From NCBI GenBank assembly GCA_002077045.2, contig KZ111161.1:1-64000 (forward strand): DNA of 64,000 nt, written 5' to 3'. Under the pieces are notes generated by a model. The model worked only from the letters and a program-made list of their open reading frames with translations. It was not told the origin of the DNA and did no database searches. This document shows positions 32,900-43,477 of the stretch, piece by piece (positions within the stretch are counted from its first letter, which is position 1; every line of letters begins with the position of its first letter). Both the position numbers and the translations under genes were made by a program. The DNA is from Rachicladosporium sp. CCFEE 5018 (Eukaryota; Ascomycota; Dothideomycetes; Cladosporiales; Cladosporiaceae).

Positions 32900-34055
32900 T
32901 CAACGAAACCCATTCCCAGTATACGGCGCTCCGCCATTCGTCTGCGCCGAGTTCCTCTGCAACAACTTCCCCTCAGTAAAGTACTGACACATCACCGCCT
33001 GCTTCGCACTGATCCTGCCCGCTGGATCATAAACCAGCAAATTCTCCAGCAGATCCAGTCCATGCTCCCCAAGAATCTTCGCTCCATCCCCACTGACAAT
33101 ATCATCCGTGTCCTTCCTCTCCCACTTCGGGAAGCTGGCCTTGAAATCCGGAAAGCTAGTGACACCAGGCCAGTCAATCTCGCTCGGCGTGCCCAAGACG
33201 CGGAAGATCTTGAAAATCTCATCAATCTCGCTGTCACCAGGGAACAGCGGTTTCCGCGTCGCCATCTCCGCGAATATACACCCCACACTCCACATATCCA
33301 CGCCCGTACTATACTGCCTCCCGCCCAGCAAGATCTCCGGCGCGCGATACCACAGCGTGACGACTTCGTGGGTGTAGGTACGCAGGGGAACGCCGAAAGC
33401 GCGCGCGAGCCCGAAATCGGCGAGCTTGAGGTTGCCTTCTTTGTCGATTAGGAGGTTTTGGGGTTTGAGGTCGCGGTGGAGGACGCGGTGGGAGTGGCAG
33501 TAGCGGACGCCTTCGATTAGTTGGTAGGCGAACTTTTTGACCTGAGTGAAAGATGTCAGTATCGACTGCGTGAGTGAGGGAGGGAGGGGAACAGTGAGAA
33601 TGCATACCATCTCCGGTCCTAGACCCATGTGTCCCTGCCTGCCGTCCATGATGCCCTCGCCCAGTGGCTTGCCGCGACCACCCTGGCTGACTGGCAGCGC
33701 TTCCATAAACTTCTTCAAATCTAGATCGAGGTATTCGAAGACGAGATACAGTTTGTGGCCATCCGCATGAACGATGTTGAAGAGGCGCACGATGTTCTCA
33801 TTCTGCATCTCCTTGAGGAGGGAGATCTCGCGGATGGCGGTGGAGGGGACGCCTTCATCTTCAGCTTCGAGGCGGATCTTCTTGAGGGCCACTATGCGCT
33901 GGTCGGGGGTGGTAAGGTCGCGGGCTTTGTAGACGACGCCGTAGGTCCCTGTGGTGGTGTCAGTGTCACCCTCTTATTGTGCTGCGCCTCTTGGCATTGG
34001 ATGCTGGTCTCAGCATACCCTCGCCAATCTTCTCCATCTTCTGATAATTCTCCAT
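32900..34055 (-). CDS. cdk1: cyclin-dependent kinase 1 (Cdc2/Cdc28/NimX)
   Basis: 339-residue Ser/Thr kinase from exons 34055-34019, 33948-33608 and 33541-32900. Drives G1/S and G2/M with cyclins. Visible motifs: Gly-loop GEGTYGVV carrying the inhibitory Thr-Tyr pair, VALKKIRLE with the catalytic Lys, the cyclin-binding helix VPSTAIREI, HRDLKPQN, DFGLARAFG, T-loop YTHEVVTLWYRAPE with the activating Thr, and the Cks-binding GDSEIDEIFKIF region. It carries a ~20-residue Gly-rich insert after EALPVSQGG, as in other filamentous fungi. Start MENYQKMEKIGEG matches the family exactly. The second intron (33542-33607, 66 bp) contains no stop and is a multiple of three, so retention would insert 22 residues between GPEM and VKKF. 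Confidence 0.96.
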
Positions 34056-34638
34056 GGCGGGCGATGTGGTTGGTGTGAGTCCTTGATCGTGGTGTCCTGT
34101 CAATTCAGTGAAGCCGTATCGGAGTTCTGGGTCGTGGGTTTGCGATTGTCGCTGTGGGAAGGTGCGCTACAAGTCAGTGAGGGTGGTCATTGACGCGCGA
34201 CTTATGTAGCGAACGGCGGTGTAGTCGTTGTCGTCGTCGAAGTCGCTGGTCGTCGCTGCGTCGATCTGTGGCCTGACTGTTGCATTGAAGAAAGATGCCG
34301 TGCCAATCAACAAACACACACGGCGCGTGGGTGCGGGACGCGAGCGCGGACCCCGCCGCGCCGTAGGGCTGACTGGACGTCACTTCTGAAACGCGATACT
34401 CATGATCCTCGCTTCATTACATGTTTTCGCAAGATATCGTACGCACATTCTCTCGAATCGGAGCTGGACTCTGCTACTCTAAGCACGGTTGGAAGTTTGC
34501 TGGCGTACAGCATGTTGAAAGCGAGGGAGCCAGCCTCATCTGCGTTACAAGAAGTCTGCATGTCATCACATGACCGCGCGTGCTGAGCGCGATGTAATCT
34601 TCAATCTCTGCCATCAGGAGCTCTAACACACCGCATTC
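34056..34638. other. divergent intergenic/promoter region
   Basis: 583 bp between the CDK1 start (minus) and the Rad4-like start (plus), so it probably holds both promoters. No other supported feature. Confidence 0.5.
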
Positions 34639-34937
34639 ATGGCTCCCAGTCGAGGCAAAGCTAGGCGAGTTCAAGCTGGTGGTCCTTCGATAAGCTCCCC
34701 AGCAACTGCAAGCCGTGGCAGTCGCGGACGAGGCGCACCGCCAAGTGTCTATGGCGAGCTGCTAGATGAAGTCGCCCAGACTGCTGAGCCCGAAAGACCA
34801 TTGAAGCGTCGACGGATACTGCGCGAGGTCAGCATTTCGAAGTATCGTGGCGACGATCTTGAGGTTGGTAGTGCTGGCGCCGGGAAGTCTGATCAAGTAG
34901 CCAAGACTCTTCAAGCAAATGACCCAGCCCGCACCAG
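34639..34937 (+). CDS. N-terminal fragment, possibly Rad4/XPC-like DNA repair protein
   Basis: A coding frame opens at ATG 34639 and runs 99 codons into the N run. The piece is basic and disordered at first (MAPSRGKARR, SRGSRGRGAPP), then reads SVYGELLDEVAQ...EPERPLKRRRI. In fungal Rad4/Rhp41 (XPC) proteins a similar short motif, an amphipathic VYxxML-type helix then PLKRRR, sits near the N-terminus, so I suggest a nucleotide-excision-repair damage sensor. The transglutaminase-like and beta-hairpin domains that would prove it lie in the gap. It points toward the CCCH/RWD gene on the other side of the gap (convergent). Confidence 0.5.
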
Positions 34938-35037
34938 NNNNNNNNNNNNNNNNNNNNNNNNNNNNNNNNNNNNNNNNNNNNNNNNNNNNNNNNNNNNNNN
35001 NNNNNNNNNNNNNNNNNNNNNNNNNNNNNNNNNNNNN
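34938..35037. other. assembly gap (100 N)
   Basis: A second run of exactly 100 N. A plus-strand gene enters from the left and a minus-strand gene from the right, and both are incomplete, so the missing DNA must hold both 3' ends. If the left gene is Rad4-like (usually 800-1000 residues), more than 2 kb is missing. Confidence 0.95.
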
Positions 35038-36180
35038 CCTTTGCCATCTCATGCAGATGCTGCGTAAGGTAGTTGACCTGCTGAGTTAGTGTGGCGTCAA
35101 GGTGATCCTCAGAACGAGCCTCGAAGGCCGTTTCTACATTGCGTGCCTCCTTGCTCTCCTCGTCTAGCATGATGGTCGAGGCTTCCAGCGGATACAGTGC
35201 AGGTAGTAGTAAGGTGAACGATCTCAGTGACCGCAACGATGCCGGCCATGATTGCCGCTTCGGCGAATCGATTGGCAGAGTGTAGCTGAAGCCATCGGGT
35301 GATTTTGCGAAGTGTTGCAGTCGACCGAACCTGGCTTCAAGCTGTCTGGTGTCGCTCTGCCGCTTCTTCTCGGCGTCAGCTCTCTGCTCTGAAGTGAACC
35401 CTTGCAGCGCGGGCAACCGAGGTAGAGGTGTAGTAACGCTCGCTGACGGTACTGGGACTGCTGTTGGCTTCGGGGGCCCTCTGTTCACTACGAGCTTAAC
35501 GGTCTGTGCCATCTCACCGGAGAGGATGGACTCCAGCTGCTTGTCGAGTCTGTTCATAAGCCCAAGCAAAGTTGCGCCCGGTGCATTGTCACAGAGTGCG
35601 TGGAAGCCATTCTCAATATTTATCTGAAAGCCACGCGGGATGTCTTTGTTCAAGATCCTCAATAACGGCCGTCCATTGTCCGGGTAGCCATGTGGGATCT
35701 CAAGAGAGCAGTCTAGAGCATCAATCTCGTAGGGAAAGTCAGGATCTGTCGGGATCATCTGGAATGTGAACACCGTGGCATGGTCTCTCTCGTCGGTCGT
35801 AGGTTTGAAGCGCCGCTGAATCTGGCCGACCTGGAAAGTCCTGACATCCTCGACCTGTGGCTTTGGTGCTGCAACAGCGCGAGGAGCAGGCTGCTGCGAC
35901 TTCTTCGTGTTGCTCATGGCTACAGGTACTTTTGTACCCAATGATGAGGAGTCATTGCCATCCAGAGATGACTCTGTATGGGGGTAAGGGCAAGTATCGC
36001 CCGCGCGGCAACCTATATGGCGATTGTCAATTTGTATTGACATGCCTGGTAGCCTCTACAGAGCGAAATCGATCGAAATTTCCCAAGCTGTCGAGGAAAC
36101 GTTCACCTACCTTGCTTGGTGCTAAAGAAGCGACATGAAGCACGCTTTGCTTCGGACCGTCGGGTGCTCTCGACGGGCAT
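35038..36180 (-). CDS. CCCH zinc finger/RWD-like protein, 5' part
   Basis: Exons 36180-36111 and 36012 to the gap; 348 codons visible. The 98-bp intron (GTAGGT...ATATAG) was placed because it alone completes a CCCH finger: C-x8-C-x5-C-x3-H in CRFFSTKQGC...DTCPYPH, residues about 16-36. A disordered linker leads to VGQIQRRFKPT and an RWD-like alpha/beta fold (FTFQMIPTDPDFPYEIDALDCSLEIPHGYP, then a helix INIENGFHALCDN). Further blocks (QHFAKSPDGFSYTLPIDSP, LLPALYPLEASTIML) suggest a second such domain. A plausible RNA-binding or ubiquitin/translation-linked adaptor; I do not recognise a named orthologue. The C-terminus is lost in the gap. Confidence 0.75.
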
Positions 36181-37725
36181 CACAGCCAGATTAGTCTCTC
36201 GGAAAACGGTCGCTCAACTGTAATGGAGTGTATGGCCGCGATGCTGGTAAGTAGCAAGAGTTGGGCGATGACTTGATCAGAAGCAAGATCACGGCAGCCG
36301 TGTCGAGCAGTCTTTTAGGAGTGATGGAGGTGGTGTCAACTACATACGGACCCTGTCGTTGATAGAAAGATCACTGTGAGTCTTCGAGCCTCTGCTACGA
36401 GGTCATCTGCAGCGCGTCAAGTTCTGTCACTAGAGAGAAGGTGAAATAATCCATATCATACTTCGTCATGGTGACTTGAACGCCACGATGAAGTGAAGTC
36501 GCGACGGTCCGTTCCGCCTCGGACAAGCTTGAGGCGTTCTTGCCTTCTGCTGGGAGGTATGAACTCGCATCACTACCTCGTGCGACGATATTGGTGCTCA
36601 TTCAGAGCATGGGCAGGACACACTGTCCAGGCGTTCACGAAGTAATCCGCAGACTCAAAGTAGCGGAAACGCAATGAGCTTGACTGCATCAGGCAAAAGC
36701 GACGGCTGTATCGCGGAGGCCACGGTCACGCCGCGCGCCGATGACAGGTCCACAGATCAGCCTAGAAAACTTGTCGAACAAATAATACCAGCAATCCCTG
36801 CAGCAAACAGGAATCTGCCGGCCTGGCGATGAGATAACTGCGGAGTCGACTCGAGAAAGTGGAGAATGGTATCCGCTCTTCGTCAGCCTCCTCACGATCA
36901 CGCCTTAGAATTCAATGTCGCTGCAAAGTCTGACACTCGTACAGTGCACGCAAGCAGAAAGCGTTGAGGCAGCTCGCAAACAGCTCTGATTGACGGGCAG
37001 CAAGTAGCACGTTTTATATAACGCCATTCCACAGAACCACACTCTAATATGCATGGCAATACATCCCACGCGCACATGACACCCTCACAAATGCTCCCTT
37101 ACCCGCCCCGCTCTACGAATCAGCCGCCGCACACCGATCTCGTGAACGGCAGAACAGCGAATAAGCAACGGCAATCTACGCGGCCTATTCTGATAGCCGT
37201 GCATGGCGCTGCAAGGCTGGCATAGGCGCTGCGGTGGCTGCAGCATGCAATGCACGGCTAATAGAGTGCATGCATGCAGGAGTGCAGATGACTGATTTCG
37301 CAAAGCAGCGGTCAGCGGGCATGTGATTTGGGTAGAGGTGCTGGATGCGCTGGCAGAAACGGTGAGGGATGGATGGCGACGAGGGCTGTCACGGTGGAAG
37401 AGTGGTGATGTTATGCGTGAGACGATTTGAGCATGTCGTTGATGATCTTCTACAGTGCTTTCGCTAGTATCTGCTACCAATACGAGAAGCTACCTTGATA
37501 CTCTGATCGGAGTCACCGGTGCCTCTCTGCTCTCCCCTGTCCGCTTGCTGTAGTATATACAAGTCCTTGCGGGTCCAGCTACTCATACAACCCTACTCAC
37601 CAAGGAGACTTATTCGCCTCCAGTGCGCGCCAGGCTCGTGGAAGGTCGTCGTCAGTCAGCCTTCTTCGCAGCGGTGTGATGCGCCTAGCTGTATTACGTA
37701 GGATGTCGTGCTGCCGATGATGGTA
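36181..37725. other. long intergenic region
   Basis: 1545 bp with no supported gene. Short ORFs at 36395-36601 and 37085-37480 (minus) have no domain resemblance. No tandem repeat or transposon signal seen by eye. Confidence 0.5.
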
Positions 37726-37887
37726 TCATAGAATGAATTGTTTTCCGTCCCGAGAACGCCTGAACCCATGATCCGTGAGGATCTTCTCCAGGTCCTTCAT
37801 GGCCTGAGGTCGCTTGAACGCAGAATAATGTGATGTGATGTCAGCAGCGAGAATTTCGCTTGCCGGTAAGATGTTGCTGTCCATCAT
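37726..37887 (-). CDS. 53-residue small ORF right behind the DUF3295-like gene
   Basis: ATG ATG at 37887 to TGA at 37726, 53 codons, same strand as the upstream gene and only 11 nt after its stop codon. Codon choice is coding-like (AAG GAC CTG GAG AAG ATC CTC ACG). The predicted peptide is a compact charged alpha-helical protein (ASEILAADITSHYSAFKRP, AMKDLEKILTDHGFRRS) ending DGKQFIL, with no signal peptide or membrane segment. I do not recognise it. It may be translated from the same mRNA, or be an independent short gene, or be a chance ORF in the 3' UTR. Confidence 0.45.
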   Translation of the reverse strand: MMDSNILPASEILAADITSHYSAFKRPQAMKDLEKILTDHGFRRSRDGKQFIL

Positions 37888-37898
37888 GATGAGTACGT

Positions 37899-39625
37899 CT
37901 ACCAGCCTTTAGCATGATACTCCTGGAGGCCGATGTCGAAGAATGTGTTGTTGACACCAATGCCTCCCTCCCTGTGTGAAAGGACTGGGCCAGGCTCAGG
38001 TTGCTGCCTCAAGTTCTTCACATCTCCAGAGGTGTAGTTCCTCTTCATCGCCTTGAGGTTGCCGTTGCTCTTATGCTGGCGCTCCCACAGCAGGTTCTTC
38101 CTTAACGACTCAGTCAGTTCTGTCGAGAGCATGTTGCGACGCGTTGTCCGAGGTGAGAGTGACAGCTGTTGATGAGTGTTGGATGTGGTCATGATGATCG
38201 GTAGTGGCGACGTGGTTCCGTTCACCGCTCTTGAAAGCTGTGAGCCAGACTCGGGTGTGGTAGCTACCGAAGGTCCGTTAGGGGATGTAAGACGTGAACG
38301 ACGAAATCCTGATGTGGATCTCGAGGCAGCATTAGCAAGCGCTTTCGCGCGGTCTGGCTCGTGCATCATAGTCGTCAGCATTGAGGTCCTGGAGGTGAGA
38401 TTCGGTCGCGAGTCGACCCTTTGAAAGAGCTGGGTGTCATTCACGGACGAGGGCCCACTATGCGGCTCGTCAGAGTCCTCCCAGTCGGATGAGTCGTCGT
38501 CATCCTCGATAGCGCTCTCCGATGCATCGTCATCCTCGTCTTCCGATTCGAAGACCGGACTGTGCGTGGGTGCTGGGAGAGCGACCGTGACCTCTTCCTT
38601 GAAAGATGTCTGCTTGCGCGCCTCACGTAATCTGAGACTGGCTGACAGTGAGCTGCCCTTGTATGAGTGCATGTGGCTGTCGAGCGAGCTCTCCTCCTCG
38701 CCAGAGGACGTTCCGATCTGAAACATTGGAGCCTTCCTCCGTGCTTGTGGCGGTTGATACTGCGACGAGGTCTTCAGGATGGGTGTAGGTAGCGCGGCGA
38801 GATTCGTTTGTGATCGGTAGGAAGAAGGTGCACCACCGGGCGTGAAGCCTCGAATGATGCTGTGCGTGCTGACCTCAGTACATGAGCTCTCTTCGAAATC
38901 GGCTCGTGTGCGTGAGTCCTGGGAGTCCTCGGTCGCGAATGTTGATGAGGACGACTCGAGTGCAGCCCGTGAAGTTGACTTCAGCGGAGTGTCGACATCT
39001 TCGCTACTTGCATTTTGCGCAGCGGGCGCCGGCTGTGGTGGAGGGGTAACTTCGAATGATTTGAGTGAAGTCGGCATCGGTAGATCAATCGGCTCTAGTG
39101 ATTGGGTCTCTTTGATAGAGATGACCATGTTCTCGAGGTCGATTGGCGTTATATGCTTCTCCACTCCACGGCTCCTGCTTTCGCTCGAGAGGTGGCGGCT
39201 GAGCTCTGGCCGCGCTTGCGGAAGTGAAGTGGCGGATCTCGAAGCTACGTCAAAGTCATCCGACGCAGCGGATTCGAGGCTAGACGACAGTGCTGGCACT
39301 GGAATGTCGTCGCTTGCCGCGTTCGGTGGCGTCGCATATGGAATGCGTGGCTGTGTGCGGGCTCTCGATTTTGGGTCGCAGCAGAATGTCTCGCGGTTCC
39401 ATAAGCGCCAACTCATGTTCTCCAAGCGCTTTCCGTCTTCCATCGCATGTGCAGTCTTTGAAAAGAGCGACCACTGGAGGCGTAATGGTCAGCAGCGTTC
39501 ACTAAGTATAGCAACTGCCCAACCGAACTTACCATGCCGAAGAGAGTTTCCACGCTGCTGGTGTCAATCGTGTGCAGCGCCGGCACCTCCACTCGTAATA
39601 ACGAGTGTTCTGGCCTGAAAGGCAT
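37899..39625 (-). CDS. AreA-GATA-like (PF08550-type)/DUF3295-like regulator
   Basis: 555-residue protein from exons 39625-39533 and 39473-37899 (59-bp phase-0 intron). The splice completes the N-terminal motif LFGMWSLFSKTAHAMEDGKR then LENMSWRLWNRE, characteristic of the small domain shared by fungal nitrogen regulator AreA N-termini and Mks1-type proteins. The middle is disordered and Ser-rich, with an acidic tract (SEDEDDDASESAIEDDDDSSDWEDSD) typical of the DUF3295 region. Further conserved blocks are NLTSRTSMLTTMMHEPDR, NMLSTELTESLRKNLLWERQ and the C-terminal FDIGLQEYHAKGW. Probably a nuclear/cytoplasmic nutrient-signalling regulator, inferred from family only. Many Ser/Thr-Pro sites suggest phosphoregulation. 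Confidence 0.8.
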
Positions 39626-40115
39626 CTTGAGTGGTATATGAGGAGATCCAGTCAAGTGTGTAGTAGCGAAGATGATCGAATGTGTGAAGGCGACTTCCTC
39701 GTCGGTCGCAGTCGTTGAATGTTACGTCAGCGCTCTCGGTACCTGGTCTCTCCGCCTGGCCGGATCTTCCATGTGCTGATTTTGCGAGGTCTCGGTTAAG
39801 ACTCGTATCGACAACACGATCGTTCCAAATAGCTTCTGTAACACTCGATAGTCAAAATGGCAGCGATTGGGATGCGTTGTGGAGATGCGAAGAATGTGAG
39901 CGCGGGCTGCGTCGCTTTTGTGCAAAGGGAGCGTGTGACTATCTGCATGCGGCTTCTCAGCACAAGCAAGCCGGCGCCTTGTTGTTTAGTCTGCGCGGCA
40001 GACATCCGCCACGCTAATGGCAGCCCTGTCTCCGCCACATCACGGATCCTGGATCGCGTCGACGTGGGTCACAAGTGGGCGCCAGATCCATATTGCCGAC
40101 TAATCGCCATGCACC
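39626..40115. other. intergenic region
   Basis: 490 bp upstream of the DUF3295-like gene (minus) and of the tentative gene at 40116 (plus). Overlapping short ORFs only. Confidence 0.45.
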
Positions 40116-41051
40116 ATGACTCTCTCGACACTCTGGAACAGTTCACGTCCCTTCATCACCGCACGGGATCTCGATTCTGGCATCGATTCACAGACACTAT
40201 TGGAGCGTCACTATGGCCAGCCGCGAATGGGATTTGTCTCATTGCCCGTTTGCCCATGCTACTCCGGGCACGCGGTGTTTGTCCCGCGCCATCATCCCGT
40301 TTCTGCCCTGGCTCCGGCTACTGAAGGTGATTCGGAGCATCACTCCTTGGGGTACCTCTATACGGGGCACCCTCGGTCCGGGACTTTGTCACGACAGCAT
40401 CCTCGGCTTCTCCTCCTTGTATTGCTGCGCCCAGGAATCATGTGCTGAACTTTCAGCTTCGGAAGAAACCTTCGTCATCGCGTACCTCACATGACACGCA
40501 TCAGTCGTTGGACGTCGCTGCGCGAGAATCGCGGTCATATGAGGCTGTTAGACCGCTCGTCCGTAAAAGTATTGCGTTCTCGCATGATCGGGCGAAGAAG
40601 ATAGGTACGTACGGCTACTGATCGGATGCGAGGAACGCCCATCCGCACACGTTACATTGTGCTACACACCATGGCATATGGCGAATTAGCAAGAATGACT
40701 GTACCGAGTTTGCAAGCCCATCTCACATGCGGAAAACGTGGGATGCGCGCGAAGCACAGTTCTCGTCGCACTCTCTTGCTATTCCTGTCAGCACCTGTTG
40801 GTATCCCACTACATGTCGATGCTCACCTGTCACTTCGAGAACTGCACTGTGTCCTCGTGCCGGTAAGTGCCTGCATACGCGGCGTTACCGTGGCGCTCAC
40901 ACTCCGTGAAGGCGCCGATCGGTAGGATCACGGCGATATACTTGTCATTTCAGCTCACGTGGCACTCCAAACTTTAGAGAGGCCCCCCGGATTGCCGCAT
41001 GCGGCAATTGCCTGTCAAACTCTCTCCGCAGGCCTTTCTGGGCATGTATGA
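40116..41051 (+). CDS. tentative new four-exon gene, unknown product
   Basis: Hand-spliced model: exons 40116-40418, 40457-40608, 40690-40862 and 40954-41051, giving 241 codons. The start has a good context (CACC ATG). Coding-like stretches appear in each exon: LERHYGQPRMGFVSLPVCPC, AARESRSYEAVRPLVRKSIA, MRKTWDAREAQFSSHSLAIP, then a Cys-rich piece (STCWYPTTCRC). Introns 2 and 3 have plausible GT...AG ends (GTACGG...TTAG, GTAAGT...TTTCAG). Intron 1 is only 38 nt (GTATTG...CTGAACTTTCAG). No known domain recognised and no neighbour suggests a role. It could be a false model built from chance ORFs. Confidence 0.3.
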
Positions 41052-43477
41052 CAGGCTACTAACAGGAGCTGATCACTGTGTCGAACGTGCGACCGCCAGA
41101 CTGATGATGGGCGTTACTGATGGATACTCCGTAAAGTCTGCAGTCCAAAGCGACGAGAGCGTGGGATGTTGAGCGGTGTGAGCGCACAGCTTGGCTGCGA
41201 GAAGCAACGATACCTTCCGCTTTGGGCTCCTCATCACTACAACGTGAACTGGCGATAGGCTGTTGGCGACGCGTCTACCTCAACGACGTGGGTGACAGTG
41301 TTGCACCAGCATCCTCTTGCAACCCACGACAGATCCTGATCCTCACAGGGGGAGGCACTATTCGCACCGGTCCCTCTCATTGGAACGAGTGAGACATGAC
41401 ACGCGACGATCAACGATTCGCCATGTCGCATCTTGTATAAGCGAAGGGCTGCAGCGTTGTAGGCGCGCGTTCGAACGAGGCGCATGTCACGTCCATTTGA
41501 CATGGCGACAGCAAATGATGGCGCAGTGCGTCTGTCAGGTGTTACTATTCGCGATCGAGACTCGACGCAGGCGTTTGACAAGCACCAATGCAGCCCTGCG
41601 TTGCGCAGGCGCAGCATGTGGCGGTCGCAGATGACTGTGTTTGACAGCGCATACAATAATCAGCTTGACATGCTTCCTGCCTGAAGTACCACTGTACCGA
41701 GTACTCTGGGTCAATGATCATCCTGCAATCGAATAGTAGTGCATGAACTACAGTCCACCAATCCTGACTGTTGCCTGATGCCTGTTCTGGCAGAGCGATA
41801 GTCACACGGAAGGCAGACTGCGACATCAGGACATTACGATATTAGAAGCTGCGCGCTGGTGATCGAAAGGTCTCGACACAAGAGCAGATTAATGTCCATC
41901 ATACCGAAACTCGACTTGCCCACTATCTGAGCACGTCGCATATCCGGTCGACAGAACAGCGTATCCGGTCCGCAATCCGCAACCCGTGATTTACCGCAGG
42001 ATGATCTGCAATGGAAATCACCAAGAACCAGCCAAATGCATCACGCGGCAACGCACAGGTACCCCAGAACCCACTTTCCGCCCACTTCCCCATGCGAGGA
42101 GAGCGGCTCCTTGCATTCCTGGGGGTTGACAGATCCGATTCGCCTTGGTTCATCGACCTGCGTCATGCGACTCGCACAGCCACATCTCGATTGCCTGGCC
42201 CAGCTGGCGGCAATCGAACGTGATACAAGAGGGATCTGTGTGCGTCGCACACGTCACACCAACCAAGTTCGAGAGGGGGTATGGGAGCGCGGGATTGGAT
42301 ATGGAGATGACCAGACCAGTTTCGAGAATACCACGGAGGTGAGTGCGAATGAGTATACATTCGCATATCATCCGCGAGGCGATGTTGGTCATCTGCGCTT
42401 CTAGAATTGCGCGCCGAGCAGTCGGTGCATCCACACCGTTTCCAATCCTGCGCCGCAATCTACAGGCCCGGCCGTTGGCACCCGATGCACTGGTCGGCGG
42501 CGCTCGCCTCGTCATGCGAGCTCATTTAGCCTGTAGAGTATTTCCCCGGATTGCGATTTGCGTGCAGGTCGCGTCTAGACTCTTGCGGGTGTGTGCGACA
42601 CCGCTGTTTGCGATATGTCGACGATCGACTATACGTGACACCAACGGCGAGGAGTCGTTTGATCTCGACTGGGCAGTCGTAGAATCAACACTTCTGTCAC
42701 TGGATCCTGATGAGAAGAAACGATGTCATCCCCGCAACTCAACACACTCGTCACCGTTGCCCTTCACGCGTAATAGCTTAAGCTCTCACGGAGATCCCTC
42801 CGCCTCCAGCATCGCCTGTCGCATCATCTCGACTCCTCGCTTCACATCACCCCGGCTTCTACGCCGAAACACCTCCCTTTCTTTTCTCCGCACTCGCCAT
42901 CGCGATCGCAAACACCCACCATCTCCGCAACCCGTGCCCACCCTCCTTGAAAGCCACACTACTCGCTTGACATGTCGCGTGGCATCTACCGGCATTGCAT
43001 GACGGCTGGTGCGGTGCTAGTGAAAGCCTTTGGCGTCGACGGGCTTGACGGGTACGGATACTGCTTCCCCGGAGAGTAGACTTCGTGGACGTGACCGGTG
43101 GTTAGACATCCCACGTACTTGGTTTTGGGTGAGGATATGCCCACGCCGAGGGTGATGGCGGTGTGATTGGTGTTGAGGGATGGTGGTAGAGAGCACTACA
43201 GCAGACATGGGAGATGGGGTTCTGGAAGCGCACCACACACTCTATCACGTCGAGAATCATCGCGGCCAACGCTCTCAAGGAAACTCCGTTGGGACCGTCA
43301 GCAGATACAGAATGGTCTTCCTCTTGTTGATCTGCCTGCAATTATATACTCCCACACCAAGTAGATGCACACAGGACGCTCAGCACTTTTGTACAGGTAG
43401 ACCACCGCGAATGACCCAGGAACCCGCTCGCTCACAACGACAGACAGCCAAATCACCATCGAAGGGTCCACAGCACC
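41052..43477. other. long gene-poor region
   Basis: 2.4 kb with no supported gene. Overlapping ORFs of up to 219 codons occur on both strands without domain resemblance. The most coding-like piece is on the minus strand at about 43197-42986 (GVGISSPKTKYVGCLTTGHV, EVYSPGKQYPYP), which might be the last exon of a small gene, but I could not find a matching first exon. No clear transposon ends or tandem repeats seen. Confidence 0.4.

Noticed and set aside
37085..37480. 131-codon minus-strand ORF in the 36.2-37.7 kb spacer
   Set aside because: Ser/Thr/Leu/Cys noise, no domain, and poor start context.
39857..40324. 155-codon plus-strand ORF overlapping the tentative gene at 40116
   Set aside because: Competing frame without better codon statistics and with no splice continuation; the 40116 frame was preferred, though both are weak.
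42343..43002. 219-codon plus-strand ORF
   Set aside because: Low-complexity Arg/Ser/Thr composition, no recognisable motif, and competing frames on the minus strand.
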